A stretch of 64,000 bases of DNA, taken from NCBI GenBank assembly GCA_039027855.1, contig JBCCJI010000003.1, positions 145,810 to 209,809 on the forward strand. Direction: 5' to 3'. Below, piece by piece: positions 1 through 9,344 of this stretch (the first letter of the stretch is position 1; each line of letters begins with the position of its first letter). The notes beneath the pieces are model-generated. The model made no database searches and was not told where the DNA came from. It saw only the letters and a list, made by a program, of their open reading frames with translations. The stretch comes from Thermohalobaculum sp039027855. Lineage in GTDB: Bacteria > Pseudomonadota > Alphaproteobacteria > Rhodobacterales > Rhodobacteraceae. Both the position numbers and the translations under genes were made by a program.

Positions 1-790
<790 letters not shown>

Positions 791-835
791 GGGCGGGGTT
801 CCGTTTTGTCTATCGAGATCGCTGTCTGCGCGCGG

Positions 836-1267
836 TCAGCGGCGCGGGCGACCGATCAGGGTGTTCATGGTCTCGACCGAGCGCCGCATGGCAGCTATGT
901 CACCGCTCGACATGGGTGGCACGCGGGCCGCATCGTCGCCCGACGTCAGGGCTCTCGGCTCGGCATCGCAGGCCTCGATCAAGGCGGCACAGATCCCGTG
1001 CAGGCAGCGCATTTCGGTGAGAAGCGAGGCCGCGCGCTGGCTGCCCGGCAGGAAACCCAGCGCGAAGGGAAACATCCAGGTCGTCACCGGATCGATGTCT
1101 TGATTGAAATCGCGCGAAAACGGGGCGTTGATCTGGGTGTTGAGGCTGATCGGCCCGCTCGCCGCCGCGGCCGAGATCGCCTGCACGCCAGCGCTCATCA
1201 TCGCGACGGCCGAGAGCGTTGCCTGCGTCTGCAGCGCCATTATCGCCAGGAACGGGTTCTCGCTCAT
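836..1267 (-). CDS. Hypothetical protein, 143 aa, between lysE-like and gyrB
   Basis: I do not recognise this family. The start at 1267 is chosen because a good Shine-Dalgarno (GGCGGAGGACAG) stands just before it; longer starts would run into the neighbouring gene. The first 40 residues are Ala/Ser/Met/Gln-rich and could be an amphipathic helix, vaguely like phasins, followed by a segment with several aromatic residues and a charged C-terminus ending RPRR. There is no signal peptide or clear membrane helix. It lies 19 bases downstream of the LysE-type exporter and 45 bases upstream of gyrB on the same strand, so it is probably co-transcribed. A phasin-like role is only a guess. Confidence 0.7.
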   Translation of the reverse strand: MSENPFLAIMALQTQATLSAVAMMSAGVQAISAAAASGPISLNTQINAPFSRDFNQDIDPVTTWMFPFALGFLPGSQRAASLLTEMRCLHGICAALIEACDAEPRALTSGDDAARVPPMSSGDIAAMRRSVETMNTLIGRPRR

Positions 1268-1286
1268 CCTCTGTCCTCCGCCTGCC

Positions 1287-1922
1287 TTACGTGGCCGCAA
1301 TGGCGGCGCCCGCGCCCGCCAGCACGCCGCCCGATGCCTGATCCAGCCGCCGCGCCGTCCGCCCGCCGCTGATCCGCCGGCCCATGGTCGCCGCCGCCGA
1401 GACATAGCCGAGATCGCTGATCAGCCCGATCGGCACCGCGATGGCGAGGATGATCAGCGCGTCGAGCCAGCTAAGCGCCGCGATGTCGAAAAAGCCCGGA
1501 AAGATCGTCATGTAGAACAGCGCGGTCTTGGGGTTGCCGAAGTTCAGCAATGCGCCGGTGGCGAAGCCGCGCCAGAACGGCTCGCGCCGGATCGGCGCGC
1601 CCCCGGCGGGCATCAGGCTGTGGCGCGCGAAAATCAGGTTGAGCCCGATCCAGATCAGCCAGGCCGCCCCCAAATAGCGCAGGATCGCCAGCGCCCCCTC
1701 GTGCGCCACCGCGATGGCCCCGAGGCCGAGCAGCGCGGTGACGACCCAGACGCCCTCGGACAGGCAGGCGCCAAGCGCCATAGCCGTGCCCGCCCGCATG
1801 CCAAGCGCCGCCGAGCGGGCCGAGATCGCCGCCACGAAGGGCCCCGGCGAGGCCACGAGCAGCACCATCGCGCCCGCGAACAGGAACAGCGACCATGGAT
1901 CCAGGGTCATCGTAGGGATCAT
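1287..1922 (-). CDS. LysE/RhtB-family amino-acid exporter
   Basis: A 211-residue polytopic inner-membrane protein with about six hydrophobic segments. The family hallmark is near the N-terminus (SPGPFVAAISARSAALG), and the GNPKTALFY motif sits near the middle; both are typical of LysE/RhtB exporters that expel amino acids or homoserine derivatives. The length matches the family. The ATG at 1922 overlaps the recF stop in an ATGA, suggesting translational coupling; a second ATG four codons in is also possible. The exported substrate cannot be told from sequence. Its position inside the recF-gyrB interval is unusual. Confidence 0.88.
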   Translation of the reverse strand: MIPTMTLDPWSLFLFAGAMVLLVASPGPFVAAISARSAALGMRAGTAMALGACLSEGVWVVTALLGLGAIAVAHEGALAILRYLGAAWLIWIGLNLIFARHSLMPAGGAPIRREPFWRGFATGALLNFGNPKTALFYMTIFPGFFDIAALSWLDALIILAIAVPIGLISDLGYVSAAATMGRRISGGRTARRLDQASGGVLAGAGAAIAAT

Positions 1923-3115
1923 GCAGGCGCCACGCGTGAGACGCCGTCGTTCTCGGTCACATCCAGCATCAGCGCGCCGGTCAGGCCCTCGAACAGCTCC
2001 GGCCCCGTGCCGGTCATCCAGGACTGCGCGCCCAGCGCCTCGATCTCGGCAAACAGCGCCAGGCGCCGGCCCGCATCCAGATGGGCCGCGACCTCGTCGA
2101 ACAGCAAGATGGGCGAGGCGCCATGATGGTCGGCAAGCGCCCGCGCATTGGCGAGGCAGAGCGAGATCAAGAGCGCCTTCTGCTCACCGGTCGAGCAGTC
2201 GCGCGCGGGCATCTCCTTGGCGGCATAGACCGCCTCGAGGTCGCTTCGATGCGGCCCGTCGAGCGCCCGGCCGGCCGCGGCATCGCGGCCCCGCGCAGCT
2301 GTGAGCGCCCGCGCCATTTGGGCAGCCTGTTCAGCCTCGATCCCGTCCAGATCATCGCCGGCCCCCAGGGCCGCGGCAAAGCGGTTTTCCATGGCGCCGA
2401 GTATAGATAGCCGCGCCTTCGGGAACAACGTCTCGCGGTCCTCAACGGCAGCCGACGCCGCATTTTGTGCGGCTTCGAGCGCCGCAACCGCGCTGACCCG
2501 CGCGCGCGACAGCCGGGCACCGGCCCGGGCCATCTGCGCCTCCAGCCCATCGAGCCAGGCACCATCGGCCGGGCGCCCGCTCTCACGCGCATCGCGCAGC
2601 AGGCGGTTGCGCGCGCGCATGGCTTTCTCATAGGCGCTGGCCGCCTCGCCATGGTCGGGCTGAAAGCCCATGGCCATGCGGTCAAGAAAGGCCCGCCGGT
2701 CCGATGCGGCCTCGATCCAAAGCCGGTCCATCGCCGGCGTCAGCCAGACCATGCGGATCAGCCGGCCGAGCGCTGTCTGCGGCGCGGCCTTGCCGTCGAT
2801 GCTGACCGTGCGCCGGGCGCTTGTCGGGTCCTCGACGCCGGTCTCGATCTCGATCTCGGACGCGCCGCCGAGACCCGTCTCGACCAGCGCCTGCACCCGC
2901 CAGCCGAGCCTCTCGGGCCGGCGCACCGCGTCCTCGGGCACCATGCGGCGGAGCCCGCGGCCGGGCGCCAGCATCGAGACCGCCTCGATCAGGTTGGTCT
3001 TGCCCGCGCCGTTCGGCCCGATCAGCGCCACCGGCGCGCCGCCGGTCTCGACCACGCTCAGCCGGTGGCTCCGGTACTGCGCCAGGCGCAGCGACAGGAC
3101 GGCGGCGCGGCTCAT
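1919..3115 (-). CDS. recF: DNA replication and repair protein RecF
   Basis: RecF is an SMC-like ATPase that loads RecA at gapped DNA with RecO and RecR. The 398-residue product has Walker A (GPNGAGKT) at about residues 33-40, the ABC-type signature STGEQKALL and Walker B ILLFDEVAAHLD near the C-terminus. The start at 3115 (MSRAAV) is chosen because the RecF homology begins immediately after it; an upstream extension would be unlike the family. It is slightly longer than the usual 360-370 residues. It is separated from dnaN by two plus-strand genes and is coupled to the exporter downstream by an ATGA overlap. Confidence 0.95.
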   Translation of the reverse strand: MSRAAVLSLRLAQYRSHRLSVVETGGAPVALIGPNGAGKTNLIEAVSMLAPGRGLRRMVPEDAVRRPERLGWRVQALVETGLGGASEIEIETGVEDPTSARRTVSIDGKAAPQTALGRLIRMVWLTPAMDRLWIEAASDRRAFLDRMAMGFQPDHGEAASAYEKAMRARNRLLRDARESGRPADGAWLDGLEAQMARAGARLSRARVSAVAALEAAQNAASAAVEDRETLFPKARLSILGAMENRFAAALGAGDDLDGIEAEQAAQMARALTAARGRDAAAGRALDGPHRSDLEAVYAAKEMPARDCSTGEQKALLISLCLANARALADHHGASPILLFDEVAAHLDAGRRLALFAEIEALGAQSWMTGTGPELFEGLTGALMLDVTENDGVSRVAPA

Positions 3116-3354
3116 GCCTCGGTGCCCCGCGCAGAGACCTCGCGACGGCACCTGGCTGCCGTAAGGTGATGTATCAGGACGGATCGCGTGATCGTGCGTT
3201 GCACAACGCGCCGACCGGTCGCAGATCCCCCCCATGCGCGCGGCCCCTGCCGCGTGATCACTCCACGTCCCCGCGGCCCGAGCCTCGCCGGCGCCCGCCG
3301 CCCATCCCATGCGACGCCGCCCGGCCGGTGCCGTGCGTCCGAAAGGAGCCTCAC

Positions 3355-4035
3355 GTGATCACCTTCTATTTCCACCACACGCCAAACCCCATGAAAGTCG
3401 CCCTGTTTCTCGCCGAAAGCGGGCTACCCTACGAGGTGCGCAAGCTCGACACCTTCAAGGGCGAGCAGCACTCGGTCGAGTATCTGGCGATCAACCCCAA
3501 CGGCAAGGCGCCGGCGATCCTGGACGGCGAGACACGGGTCTTCGACAGCAACGCGATCCTGCTGTACCTGGCCGAGAAGTCGGGGCAGTTCCTGTCGGCG
3601 CCCGAGGATCGGGGCGAGTTCCTGTCCTGGCTGATGTGGGTTGCCTCGGGTCTCGGGCCGTTCTCAGGCCAGTGGGTGCATTTCCAGACCGCAGGCGCAG
3701 CCGAGGGCGGCAACTACGCCAAGCGGCGCTACAGCTTCGAGGCCAACCGCCACTACAAGGTGCTGGATCGGCACCTGAAGGGGCGCGATTTCATCGTGGG
3801 CGAGGGCTACACGATCGTTGATATGGCCGCCTGGGGTTGGCTCGACCGCCACGCCCGGGTGCTGGGCTCGCCCGATGCCATCGACACCTATCCGGAGGTG
3901 AAGCGCTATTACGAGGCGATCAACGCCCGCCCGGCGGTCGAGAAAGCGCGCGCCATCGGTGCCGGGCTCGACTTCAAGACCGATTTCGACGAGCAGACGG
4001 CGCGCGCGATGTTCCCCTCCAACTTCGCCGCCTGA
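3355..4035 (+). CDS. Glutathione S-transferase (YfcG/YghU type)
   Basis: A 226-residue cytosolic glutathione S-transferase-like protein. The thioredoxin-fold N-terminal domain contains the motif HTPNPMKV at about residues 7-14, with NPNGKAPAI and the glutathione-contacting DSNAIL stretch near residues 60-65. The helical C-terminal domain follows. The wording around the N-terminal Asn and Thr resembles the nu-class enzymes YfcG/YghU, which act as disulfide-bond reductases. The start is a GTG at 3355 preceded by AAAGGAG; longer readings through the upstream region lack homology. It is transcribed against the replication genes on both sides. A hairpin follows the stop. Confidence 0.88.
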   Translation: MITFYFHHTPNPMKVALFLAESGLPYEVRKLDTFKGEQHSVEYLAINPNGKAPAILDGETRVFDSNAILLYLAEKSGQFLSAPEDRGEFLSWLMWVASGLGPFSGQWVHFQTAGAAEGGNYAKRRYSFEANRHYKVLDRHLKGRDFIVGEGYTIVDMAAWGWLDRHARVLGSPDAIDTYPEVKRYYEAINARPAVEKARAIGAGLDFKTDFDEQTARAMFPSNFAA

Positions 4036-4074
4036 GACGGAGGTTCGCGGTCGCGCTGGCGCGCGGCTCGTTGC

Positions 4075-4104
4075 GCTTTGTCCCCGCTCCGCCGGGGACA
4101 AAGC
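4075..4104. terminator. Perfect 12-bp hairpin after the GST gene
   Basis: Bases 4075-4086 pair exactly with 4093-4104 around a 6-base loop, 40 bases after the GST stop. There is no T-run on either side, so it is a terminator-like or processing hairpin rather than a proven intrinsic terminator. Confidence 0.45.
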
Positions 4105-4109
4105 GGGGT

Positions 4110-4225
4110 AAGTGCGTCGCTGGGGAACGCCGCCGGGGGGCGGCCTGAGCCGAGCATGGGTCGGGCTCGGGGCGCCTCAAGGCCAAGCGGGCGTTGCCCG
4201 TCGCTCCGCGAGCCTTGACCCGCCC
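4110..4225 (+). repeat. Dispersed palindromic repeat, copy A (partial)
   Basis: This is one of three related intergenic sequences in the window. The clearest part, 4177-4218, starts TCAAGGC and ends GCCTTGA with an internal GCGGGC/GCCCGT hairpin. The same block recurs at 18831-18872 and near 39322-39363. In this copy the left half of the element seen in the other two copies is missing or strongly diverged. It lies in the 232-base gap between the GST gene and the next plus-strand gene. Confidence 0.7.
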
Positions 4226-4267
4226 CGATCCCTGCCGTCTCGTTCACTCCAGCAGTGGGAGGGCTGG

Positions 4268-4720
4268 ATGTGCGCGCGTCTTTATGAGTTTCGCGACGAG
4301 GTGTCACGCTTAGTGAAAGACCTCGACGAGAAGCAGAGCGACTCCGAGATCCTCGAGGTTCTACAGGAGCTGTCCTTGACAACCTTCCTAGTTGCGGCCA
4401 CGGCGCCGAAGCTGGCTGCTGGCTTCAAGGATCCGGAGCTCCTTGCGACCCTGATGGGTATCTGCGCAAACCATGGCAACCAGCATGCGGCAGTCACGCT
4501 GCTGAAGGCTTACCTCGCCGTCGAGGAAGATCCGAAAGTCTACCGCGGCACCGTTGAGACCGTCCTCCCTTTTTTCGCAGCCCATAAGGAAAGCACTGTC
4601 GAGGCTCTGAAACACGACCCGATCATGCGCAACGTGATGAAACGCGATCCGCACTTCTGCCGACGCATGGCAAAGCAAGAGCGCGAGTTGTCAGAGGCTC
4701 TTACGAGATCCAGCGGGTAG
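4268..4720 (+). CDS. Hypothetical helical protein, 150 aa
   Basis: I do not recognise this family. The product is Leu/Glu/Lys-rich and looks all-helical, with a heptad-like segment EVSRLVKDLDEKQSDSEILE at about residues 10-30 and a pattern reminiscent of helical-repeat proteins afterwards. There is no signal peptide, membrane segment or obvious catalytic motif. The ATG at 4268 is preceded by GGGAGGG. Codon use is visibly less GC-biased than in the neighbouring genes (for example many third-position A and T), which suggests acquisition by transfer. It converges on dnaN, 13 bases beyond its stop. Confidence 0.7.
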   Translation: MCARLYEFRDEVSRLVKDLDEKQSDSEILEVLQELSLTTFLVAATAPKLAAGFKDPELLATLMGICANHGNQHAAVTLLKAYLAVEEDPKVYRGTVETVLPFFAAHKESTVEALKHDPIMRNVMKRDPHFCRRMAKQERELSEALTRSSG

Positions 4721-4733
4721 TGCCCGTCCGCTC

Positions 4734-5852
4734 TCACACCCGCATCGGCATCACGACGTAGATCGCGCTCGGGTCGTCGCCCTCGCGGACCAGGGTCGGG
4801 CTGCCGGGGTCGGCGAACAGAAAAACCGCGTTCTCGCGGTCGATCTGGCCGGCGATCTCCAGCAGGTAGCGGGCATTGAAGCCGATCTCCATCGCCTCGT
4901 CCGGATAGGCGACGTTCAGCTCCTCGGCGGCTGAGCCCGCATCAGGCGCATTTACCGAGAGCGCCAGCTTGTCGGCATCCATCACCATCTTCACCGCGCG
5001 CGAGCGTTCGTGGCTGACCGTCGCCACGCGATCGACGGCATGGGCGAACTCGCTGGCATCGACCTCCAGCCGCCGGGTGTTCCCGGTGGGGATCACGCGC
5101 GTGTAATCGGGGAAGGAGCCGTCGATTACCTTTGAGGTCAGCGTCAACTGCCCCACGGCAAAGCGGATCTTGGTCTCGCTGACCGAGACTTCGACCACCG
5201 CCTCGTCCTCATCCAGCAGCTTGCGGATCTCACCCACCGTCTTGCGCGGCACGATCACGCCGGGGGCGCCTCTCGCGCCCTCGGGCAGGTCCGCGTCGAT
5301 CCGGGCCAGGCGATGGCCATCCGTCGCCACGGCGCGTAAGCGCGGCCCGTCCTCGGTGTCGGAGATGTGGAGATAGACGCCGTTCAGATAATACCGCGTC
5401 TCCTCGGTCGACACGGCGAATTTCGACTTGTCGAAGAGGCGGCGCAGCACCGGCGCGGCGGCCCGGTAGCTCACCTGGTATTCCGAGGACGCCATGATCG
5501 GAAAATCCTCCCGCGGCAGCGTCGCAAGGCGGAAACGCGAGCGCCCGGCCGAGACATGCAGCTGCCCGGTGCCAGGGTCGAGGGCCAGCGTGACCTCTGC
5601 GCCGTCGGGCAGCTTGCGCACGATGTCGTGCAACAGCTGCGCGCTGACGGTGGTGGCGCCCGCGGTCTCGACCTGGGCGGGCAGGTGCTCGATCACCTCG
5701 ATATCGAGATCGGTGGCCCGCAGCGAAATGCGCCCGCCTTCGCCCTCGATCAGCACATTGGCGAGGATCGGGATGGTGTTCTTGCGCTCCACCACGCCTT
5801 GCGCGCGGCCCATGGCCTTCAGCAGCGCGGCACGCTCGATCGTGACCCTCAT
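4734..5852 (-). CDS. dnaN: DNA polymerase III beta sliding clamp
   Basis: The beta clamp forms the ring that tethers DNA polymerase III to DNA. The 372-residue product starts MRVTIERAALLKAMGRAQGVVERKN and shows three consecutive clamp domains, including NGVYLH, ATDGHRLA and the C-terminal PMRV that resembles the conserved M(P)MR(L/V) end. The start at 5852 fits the family length of about 370; an upstream in-frame start would add an unrelated tail. It is separated from dnaA by a protease gene, an AT-rich stretch and a small membrane protein gene. Confidence 0.97.
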   Translation of the reverse strand: MRVTIERAALLKAMGRAQGVVERKNTIPILANVLIEGEGGRISLRATDLDIEVIEHLPAQVETAGATTVSAQLLHDIVRKLPDGAEVTLALDPGTGQLHVSAGRSRFRLATLPREDFPIMASSEYQVSYRAAAPVLRRLFDKSKFAVSTEETRYYLNGVYLHISDTEDGPRLRAVATDGHRLARIDADLPEGARGAPGVIVPRKTVGEIRKLLDEDEAVVEVSVSETKIRFAVGQLTLTSKVIDGSFPDYTRVIPTGNTRRLEVDASEFAHAVDRVATVSHERSRAVKMVMDADKLALSVNAPDAGSAAEELNVAYPDEAMEIGFNARYLLEIAGQIDRENAVFLFADPGSPTLVREGDDPSAIYVVMPMRV

Positions 5853-6005
5853 CGCGTTCTTCCGTCGTGCTTGGGTGCAGCGTTTGGGGGGCTGCACCGA
5901 TCCCGGGGAACGCGAGATTATCCGAACCGGAAGGGTGTGCAATGGGTGAGACAGCCGATGGCACCACGCAGCGCGCGTTCTGTCCGGGGCCTGTCGGCCG
6001 CTGGG

Positions 6006-6905
6006 TCAATCGGCGGGCGAGGCCACCGCGTCGAGCGTGGTCCGGGGCGGATGGGACATCGCCGGCCGGAAGGGGAGGCTGCCATCCAGCGCCGCCCGCA
6101 GTGCCGGGTCGAGGGCACGGGCATCGACGGCCATCAGGTCGGGATAGCGGCCCTCCCCATCGACCTGTGCCGAGTGCAGGGCGAAGATCAGCCAGCGCGC
6201 GCCGTCGCGGAAGAACAGCGGCCCGCCCGAGGCGCCCGGCCCCATGTCGCAGCGGTGAAACAGCGTCTCGTCGTTGAACCAGGTGTGGATTGCGCAATCC
6301 ACATGCGCCGAAAGCCGGTTGTCCGGGTCGCTGGTATAGCCGGCGCCGGTCAGGCTCAGTCGGTTGTCGCGGAGGATCGAGGCCGGGTCCTCCGGGTCGA
6401 GCACGGCCACATCCATCCAGCCATGCTCTGCGCCCACGGGCCGGGCCAGGCGCAGGAAGGCCCAGTCCTCGCCATCGACCTCGCTCGTCTCCACGAAGCG
6501 GATATCGTCGTAATCGGGCGCCACGGCGATCTCGGTGACGCGCACGCGGTCGAGATAGCCGATGGCATTGGCGCCGACCTCGAAATGCGCGGCGCTGTCG
6601 AGCACGCCCTCCTTGAACAAGCAGTGGGCCGCGGTCAGCACCAGATCGGGACCGACCAGCGTGCCCGAACACAGGTGACCTGCGAAATCGACGCGCCCGA
6701 TCATCCGCCAGGGAAGCAGCGCGGATTGTGGGAAGATGCGGTCGTCATGCTCGCGGAACTGCGGCAGCATCGGCACGGCGCCATCGGCGCGCGCTACATG
6801 GCGCTGATAGGCCTCGTAGCCCTTGACCGCGACGAGCAGGGCCACGAGGGCACCGATCACCGCCCACCACCCCGCGGTGCTGCTCTGCGTCGATCTGGAG
6901 GTCAT
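6006..6905 (-). CDS. Membrane-anchored trypsin-like serine protease
   Basis: A 299-residue S1-type serine protease. One hydrophobic segment (GWWAVIGALVALLVAV) near residues 12-27 acts as a signal anchor, placing the catalytic part in the periplasm. The triad is visible: His in LTAAHC, Asp in EDWAFLRLA and Ser in GPGASGGPLFF. The Ser motif has Ala instead of Asp (GASGG), as in V8/glutamyl-endopeptidase-like members, so specificity may differ from trypsin. An ATG at 7028 would give a longer form, but 6905 places the anchor at the N-terminus. It lies between dnaA and dnaN on the same strand; no partner gene reveals its substrate. Confidence 0.88.
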   Translation of the reverse strand: MTSRSTQSSTAGWWAVIGALVALLVAVKGYEAYQRHVARADGAVPMLPQFREHDDRIFPQSALLPWRMIGRVDFAGHLCSGTLVGPDLVLTAAHCLFKEGVLDSAAHFEVGANAIGYLDRVRVTEIAVAPDYDDIRFVETSEVDGEDWAFLRLARPVGAEHGWMDVAVLDPEDPASILRDNRLSLTGAGYTSDPDNRLSAHVDCAIHTWFNDETLFHRCDMGPGASGGPLFFRDGARWLIFALHSAQVDGEGRYPDLMAVDARALDPALRAALDGSLPFRPAMSHPPRTTLDAVASPAD

Positions 6906-7458
6906 GGCGCGCCCCGTTCGATCCCGTCTTATGGCACCGGTCGCATGCGCCTGTGGAGGCAGTGTGGCACGAGGCGCAGGTGCTGGCTGGCACGGGCCCG
7001 ACGTCGCGTGTCGATGCGGCGACCGCACCTTAAGTTTTACCTTCGCACTAAAACCGAAGCGCCTGCCTGCCGAGGTCGCAGACAGACGCCTCTTGGAGCG
7101 GGTAACACTGACGGCAATGTTCTCGACATCTGCGGGAAATTCATCGCTGGCGATGGGCAGAGTCGGAACTTATGGGCAGCAGCAGCTTTGGCGTGTGGCT
7201 GCGCGTTCGAAGTGTTCTAACGAACTGAGCCACTCACGTTCCAAGAAACCAAGCCTGCAAGGATCGGCTTGGGCATTCCGTCGGCTTTCGACACTTCAAT
7301 CTGCATCTAGAACACAGGCTTTGATCACGCGTTCTGATCGAATTCAGAAAGCGATGAATTCGAGGTACTCTCGTGTTTACGCTCGCGGATACAGCCCCCA
7401 TCAAACGCGGAAGCTTAGTGGGATAATACAACCACTTCGTTTCACACGATGCCTCGGT
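6906..7458. other. AT-rich intergenic stretch without a recognisable gene
   Basis: From about 7029 the base composition becomes clearly richer in A and T than in the rest of the window and stays so into the next small gene. I find no convincing coding frame, RNA gene or array of DnaA boxes. Short inverted pieces such as GAATTC spaced about 10 bases apart occur near 7340-7360. It may be a remnant of foreign DNA. Confidence 0.5.
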
Positions 7459-7782
7459 TCATACGTCTCCAAACCACGAGACCAAAAAATGATCAAATAT
7501 TTGCAGCCCACCCAACGAGATAAAAATACCTCCGAAAATAAGACAAAACTTGGAAAGGTAAAAAGTCATAGTTTGATCAAATGTATACAATCTCTTTTTA
7601 TTCTTTAGGTCTTCAGCTAGTAGGCGGTAGGCTTCATCGCGCCACAGCGGTGTCTTGATACTAAACCTCTGCTTAGCTTCTTCAATTACACCATGATCAT
7701 AGCCAAATCCTGCACACAGACCCATCAACAAGGCGAAGACCCCGATAAAGAGCAGCAAGATGCCAAAGCCAAGAGTTGACAT
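7459..7782 (-). CDS. Small two-helix membrane protein, 107 aa
   Basis: The product has a hydrophobic segment at about residues 4-26 (GFGILLLFIGVFALLMGLCA), a charged cytoplasmic or periplasmic loop of some 50 residues rich in Lys, Arg and Glu, and a second hydrophobic segment at about residues 78-98. The family is not recognised. Codon use is AT-rich compared with neighbours and matches the AT-rich stretch downstream, which suggests it came with that DNA. It starts only eight bases after the dnaA stop on the same strand, so it could be expressed by read-through from dnaA. Whether it is a functioning gene is uncertain. Confidence 0.6.
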   Translation of the reverse strand: MSTLGFGILLLFIGVFALLMGLCAGFGYDHGVIEEAKQRFSIKTPLWRDEAYRLLAEDLKNKKRLYTFDQTMTFYLSKFCLIFGGIFISLGGLQIFDHFLVSWFGDV

Positions 7783-7790
7783 GCGTCTGA

Positions 7791-9242
7791 CTACGCCTCG
7801 AGCTGGCGGCGCAGGATCTCGATGTCTTCGGCAAGGTGCTCGTCGGTGGCGAGCAGTTCCTCGATCTTGCGCACGGCGTGCAGCACGGTGGTGTGGTCGC
7901 GCCCGCCGAAGGCCCGGCCGATCTCGGGCAGCGATTTGGTCGTCAGCATTTTCGCCAGATACATCGCGGTTTGGCGCGGGCGGGCGACGCTCCGCGAACG
8001 GCGCTCCGAGATCAGATCGTTCATGCGCAGATTATAGTGGCTCACCACCCGGCGCTTGATCTCGTCGATGGTGACCTTCTTGTCGTTCGACCGCAGCAGG
8101 TCGGCGAGGCACTCGCGCGTCAGCTCCATGTCGACCGGGCGCCCGGCATAAGAGGCATGGGCAAAGAGCCGGGTAAGCGCCCCCTCCAGCACGCGGACAT
8201 TCGACGAGATCCGCTGTGCCAGCAGTTCGAGCACCTTGGGGTCCAGCCCGACACCGGGATGGGCCATAGCGGCCTTCTCGGCCTTGGCCTGCAGGATGCC
8301 GAGACGCAGTTCGTAATCGGCGGGATGAATGTCGACCACCAGACCCCATTGCAGGCGCGAGCGGATGCGCTCCTCCAGCCCGTCGATGCGGTCGGGGCTG
8401 TTGTCCGCCGACAGCACGATCTGCTTCTTCTGATCGATCAAGGCATTGAAGGTGTGGAAGAATTCCTCCTGCGTCGAGTCCTTGCCCGCGATGTATTGCA
8501 CATCGTCAACCATCAGCACATCGACCGAGCGGAACTGCTCCTTGAAGGTGATGGTGTCCCGCTCGCGGAGCGCCCGGACAAAGCGGTACATGAACTGCTC
8601 GGCTGAGAGATAGACGACATGGGCCTGGGGCCGCGTGGCGCGCAGCTCCCAGGCGATCGCGTGCATCAGGTGGGTTTTGCCAAGACCGACCCCGCCATGC
8701 AGAAAAACCGGGTTGAAGGCCGCATCGGCGCTCTCAGCCACGCGGCGAGCGGCGGCATGGGCCAGTTCGTTGGGCTTGCCGACGATGAAACTGTCGAAGG
8801 TGTAGCGCGTATCGAGCGGCGCACTCTCCAGCCGGGCGGCATCATCGCCCGACGGTCCGTACTGAGACGCAGACGCAGACGCAGTCGAAGTCGCCGGCTG
8901 AGAAGAAGGCCCAGACGCAACCGCCGGGGCACCAGGTTCACCGATGACGGCGGGCGTGGGCAGCGGCGGTGCGTTCTCCACCCTGATCCGGCGGAGCGAC
9001 GGGTGCTCGAGGCGCAGCGCCCGCAGGATCGCCGTGCCAAAGCTCCGCTCCACCCAGTCGGCCAGAAACCGGGTCGGCGCCGCAAAGCGGGCGCAGTCGT
9101 CCTCGACTGCGGTCAGGCGGATATCGCTCAGCCAACGGTCCACGGAATCATCGCCCATCTCACGCCGCAGTGCCGGGAGCGTCCGCGCCCAGAGCGCGTC
9201 GTTGGTCTCGCTCCAATCTGCTGGCTGCGGTGTTGATGGCAT
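7791..9242 (-). CDS. dnaA: Chromosomal replication initiator protein DnaA
   Basis: DnaA binds DnaA boxes at oriC and opens the duplex. In the 483-residue product domain I spans about residues 10-90, followed by a Pro/Ala/Ser linker containing an Ala-Ser dipeptide run encoded by a short GACGCA repeat. The AAA+ domain has Walker A GGVGLGKTH at about 183-191 and Walker B VLMVDDVQ. Domain IV has the DNA-binding signature GGRDHTTVLHA. I chose the ATG at 9242 because homology starts directly after it and a GGGGG ribosome site precedes it; upstream in-frame starts would add about 27 unconserved residues. Confidence 0.97.
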   Translation of the reverse strand: MPSTPQPADWSETNDALWARTLPALRREMGDDSVDRWLSDIRLTAVEDDCARFAAPTRFLADWVERSFGTAILRALRLEHPSLRRIRVENAPPLPTPAVIGEPGAPAVASGPSSQPATSTASASASQYGPSGDDAARLESAPLDTRYTFDSFIVGKPNELAHAAARRVAESADAAFNPVFLHGGVGLGKTHLMHAIAWELRATRPQAHVVYLSAEQFMYRFVRALRERDTITFKEQFRSVDVLMVDDVQYIAGKDSTQEEFFHTFNALIDQKKQIVLSADNSPDRIDGLEERIRSRLQWGLVVDIHPADYELRLGILQAKAEKAAMAHPGVGLDPKVLELLAQRISSNVRVLEGALTRLFAHASYAGRPVDMELTRECLADLLRSNDKKVTIDEIKRRVVSHYNLRMNDLISERRSRSVARPRQTAMYLAKMLTTKSLPEIGRAFGGRDHTTVLHAVRKIEELLATDEHLAEDIEILRRQLEA

Positions 9243-9344
9243 GTCCCGGGGCCCCCTTACCTTACTCACGTCAACCGTCGTCAAATCGTCTGAGACAGGT
9301 GGACCGGCTGTGCCACCTCCCAAAAGTCGGTGCGGTTTGGATTG

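Noticed and set aside
5367..7220. 617-codon open frame on the plus strand across dnaN and the protease
   Set aside because: It is opposite to well-supported genes and shows no family motif.
7029..7458. AT-rich stretch near dnaA as the replication origin
   Set aside because: I could not find repeated TTATCCACA-like boxes or a typical 13-mer unwinding element; composition alone is not enough.
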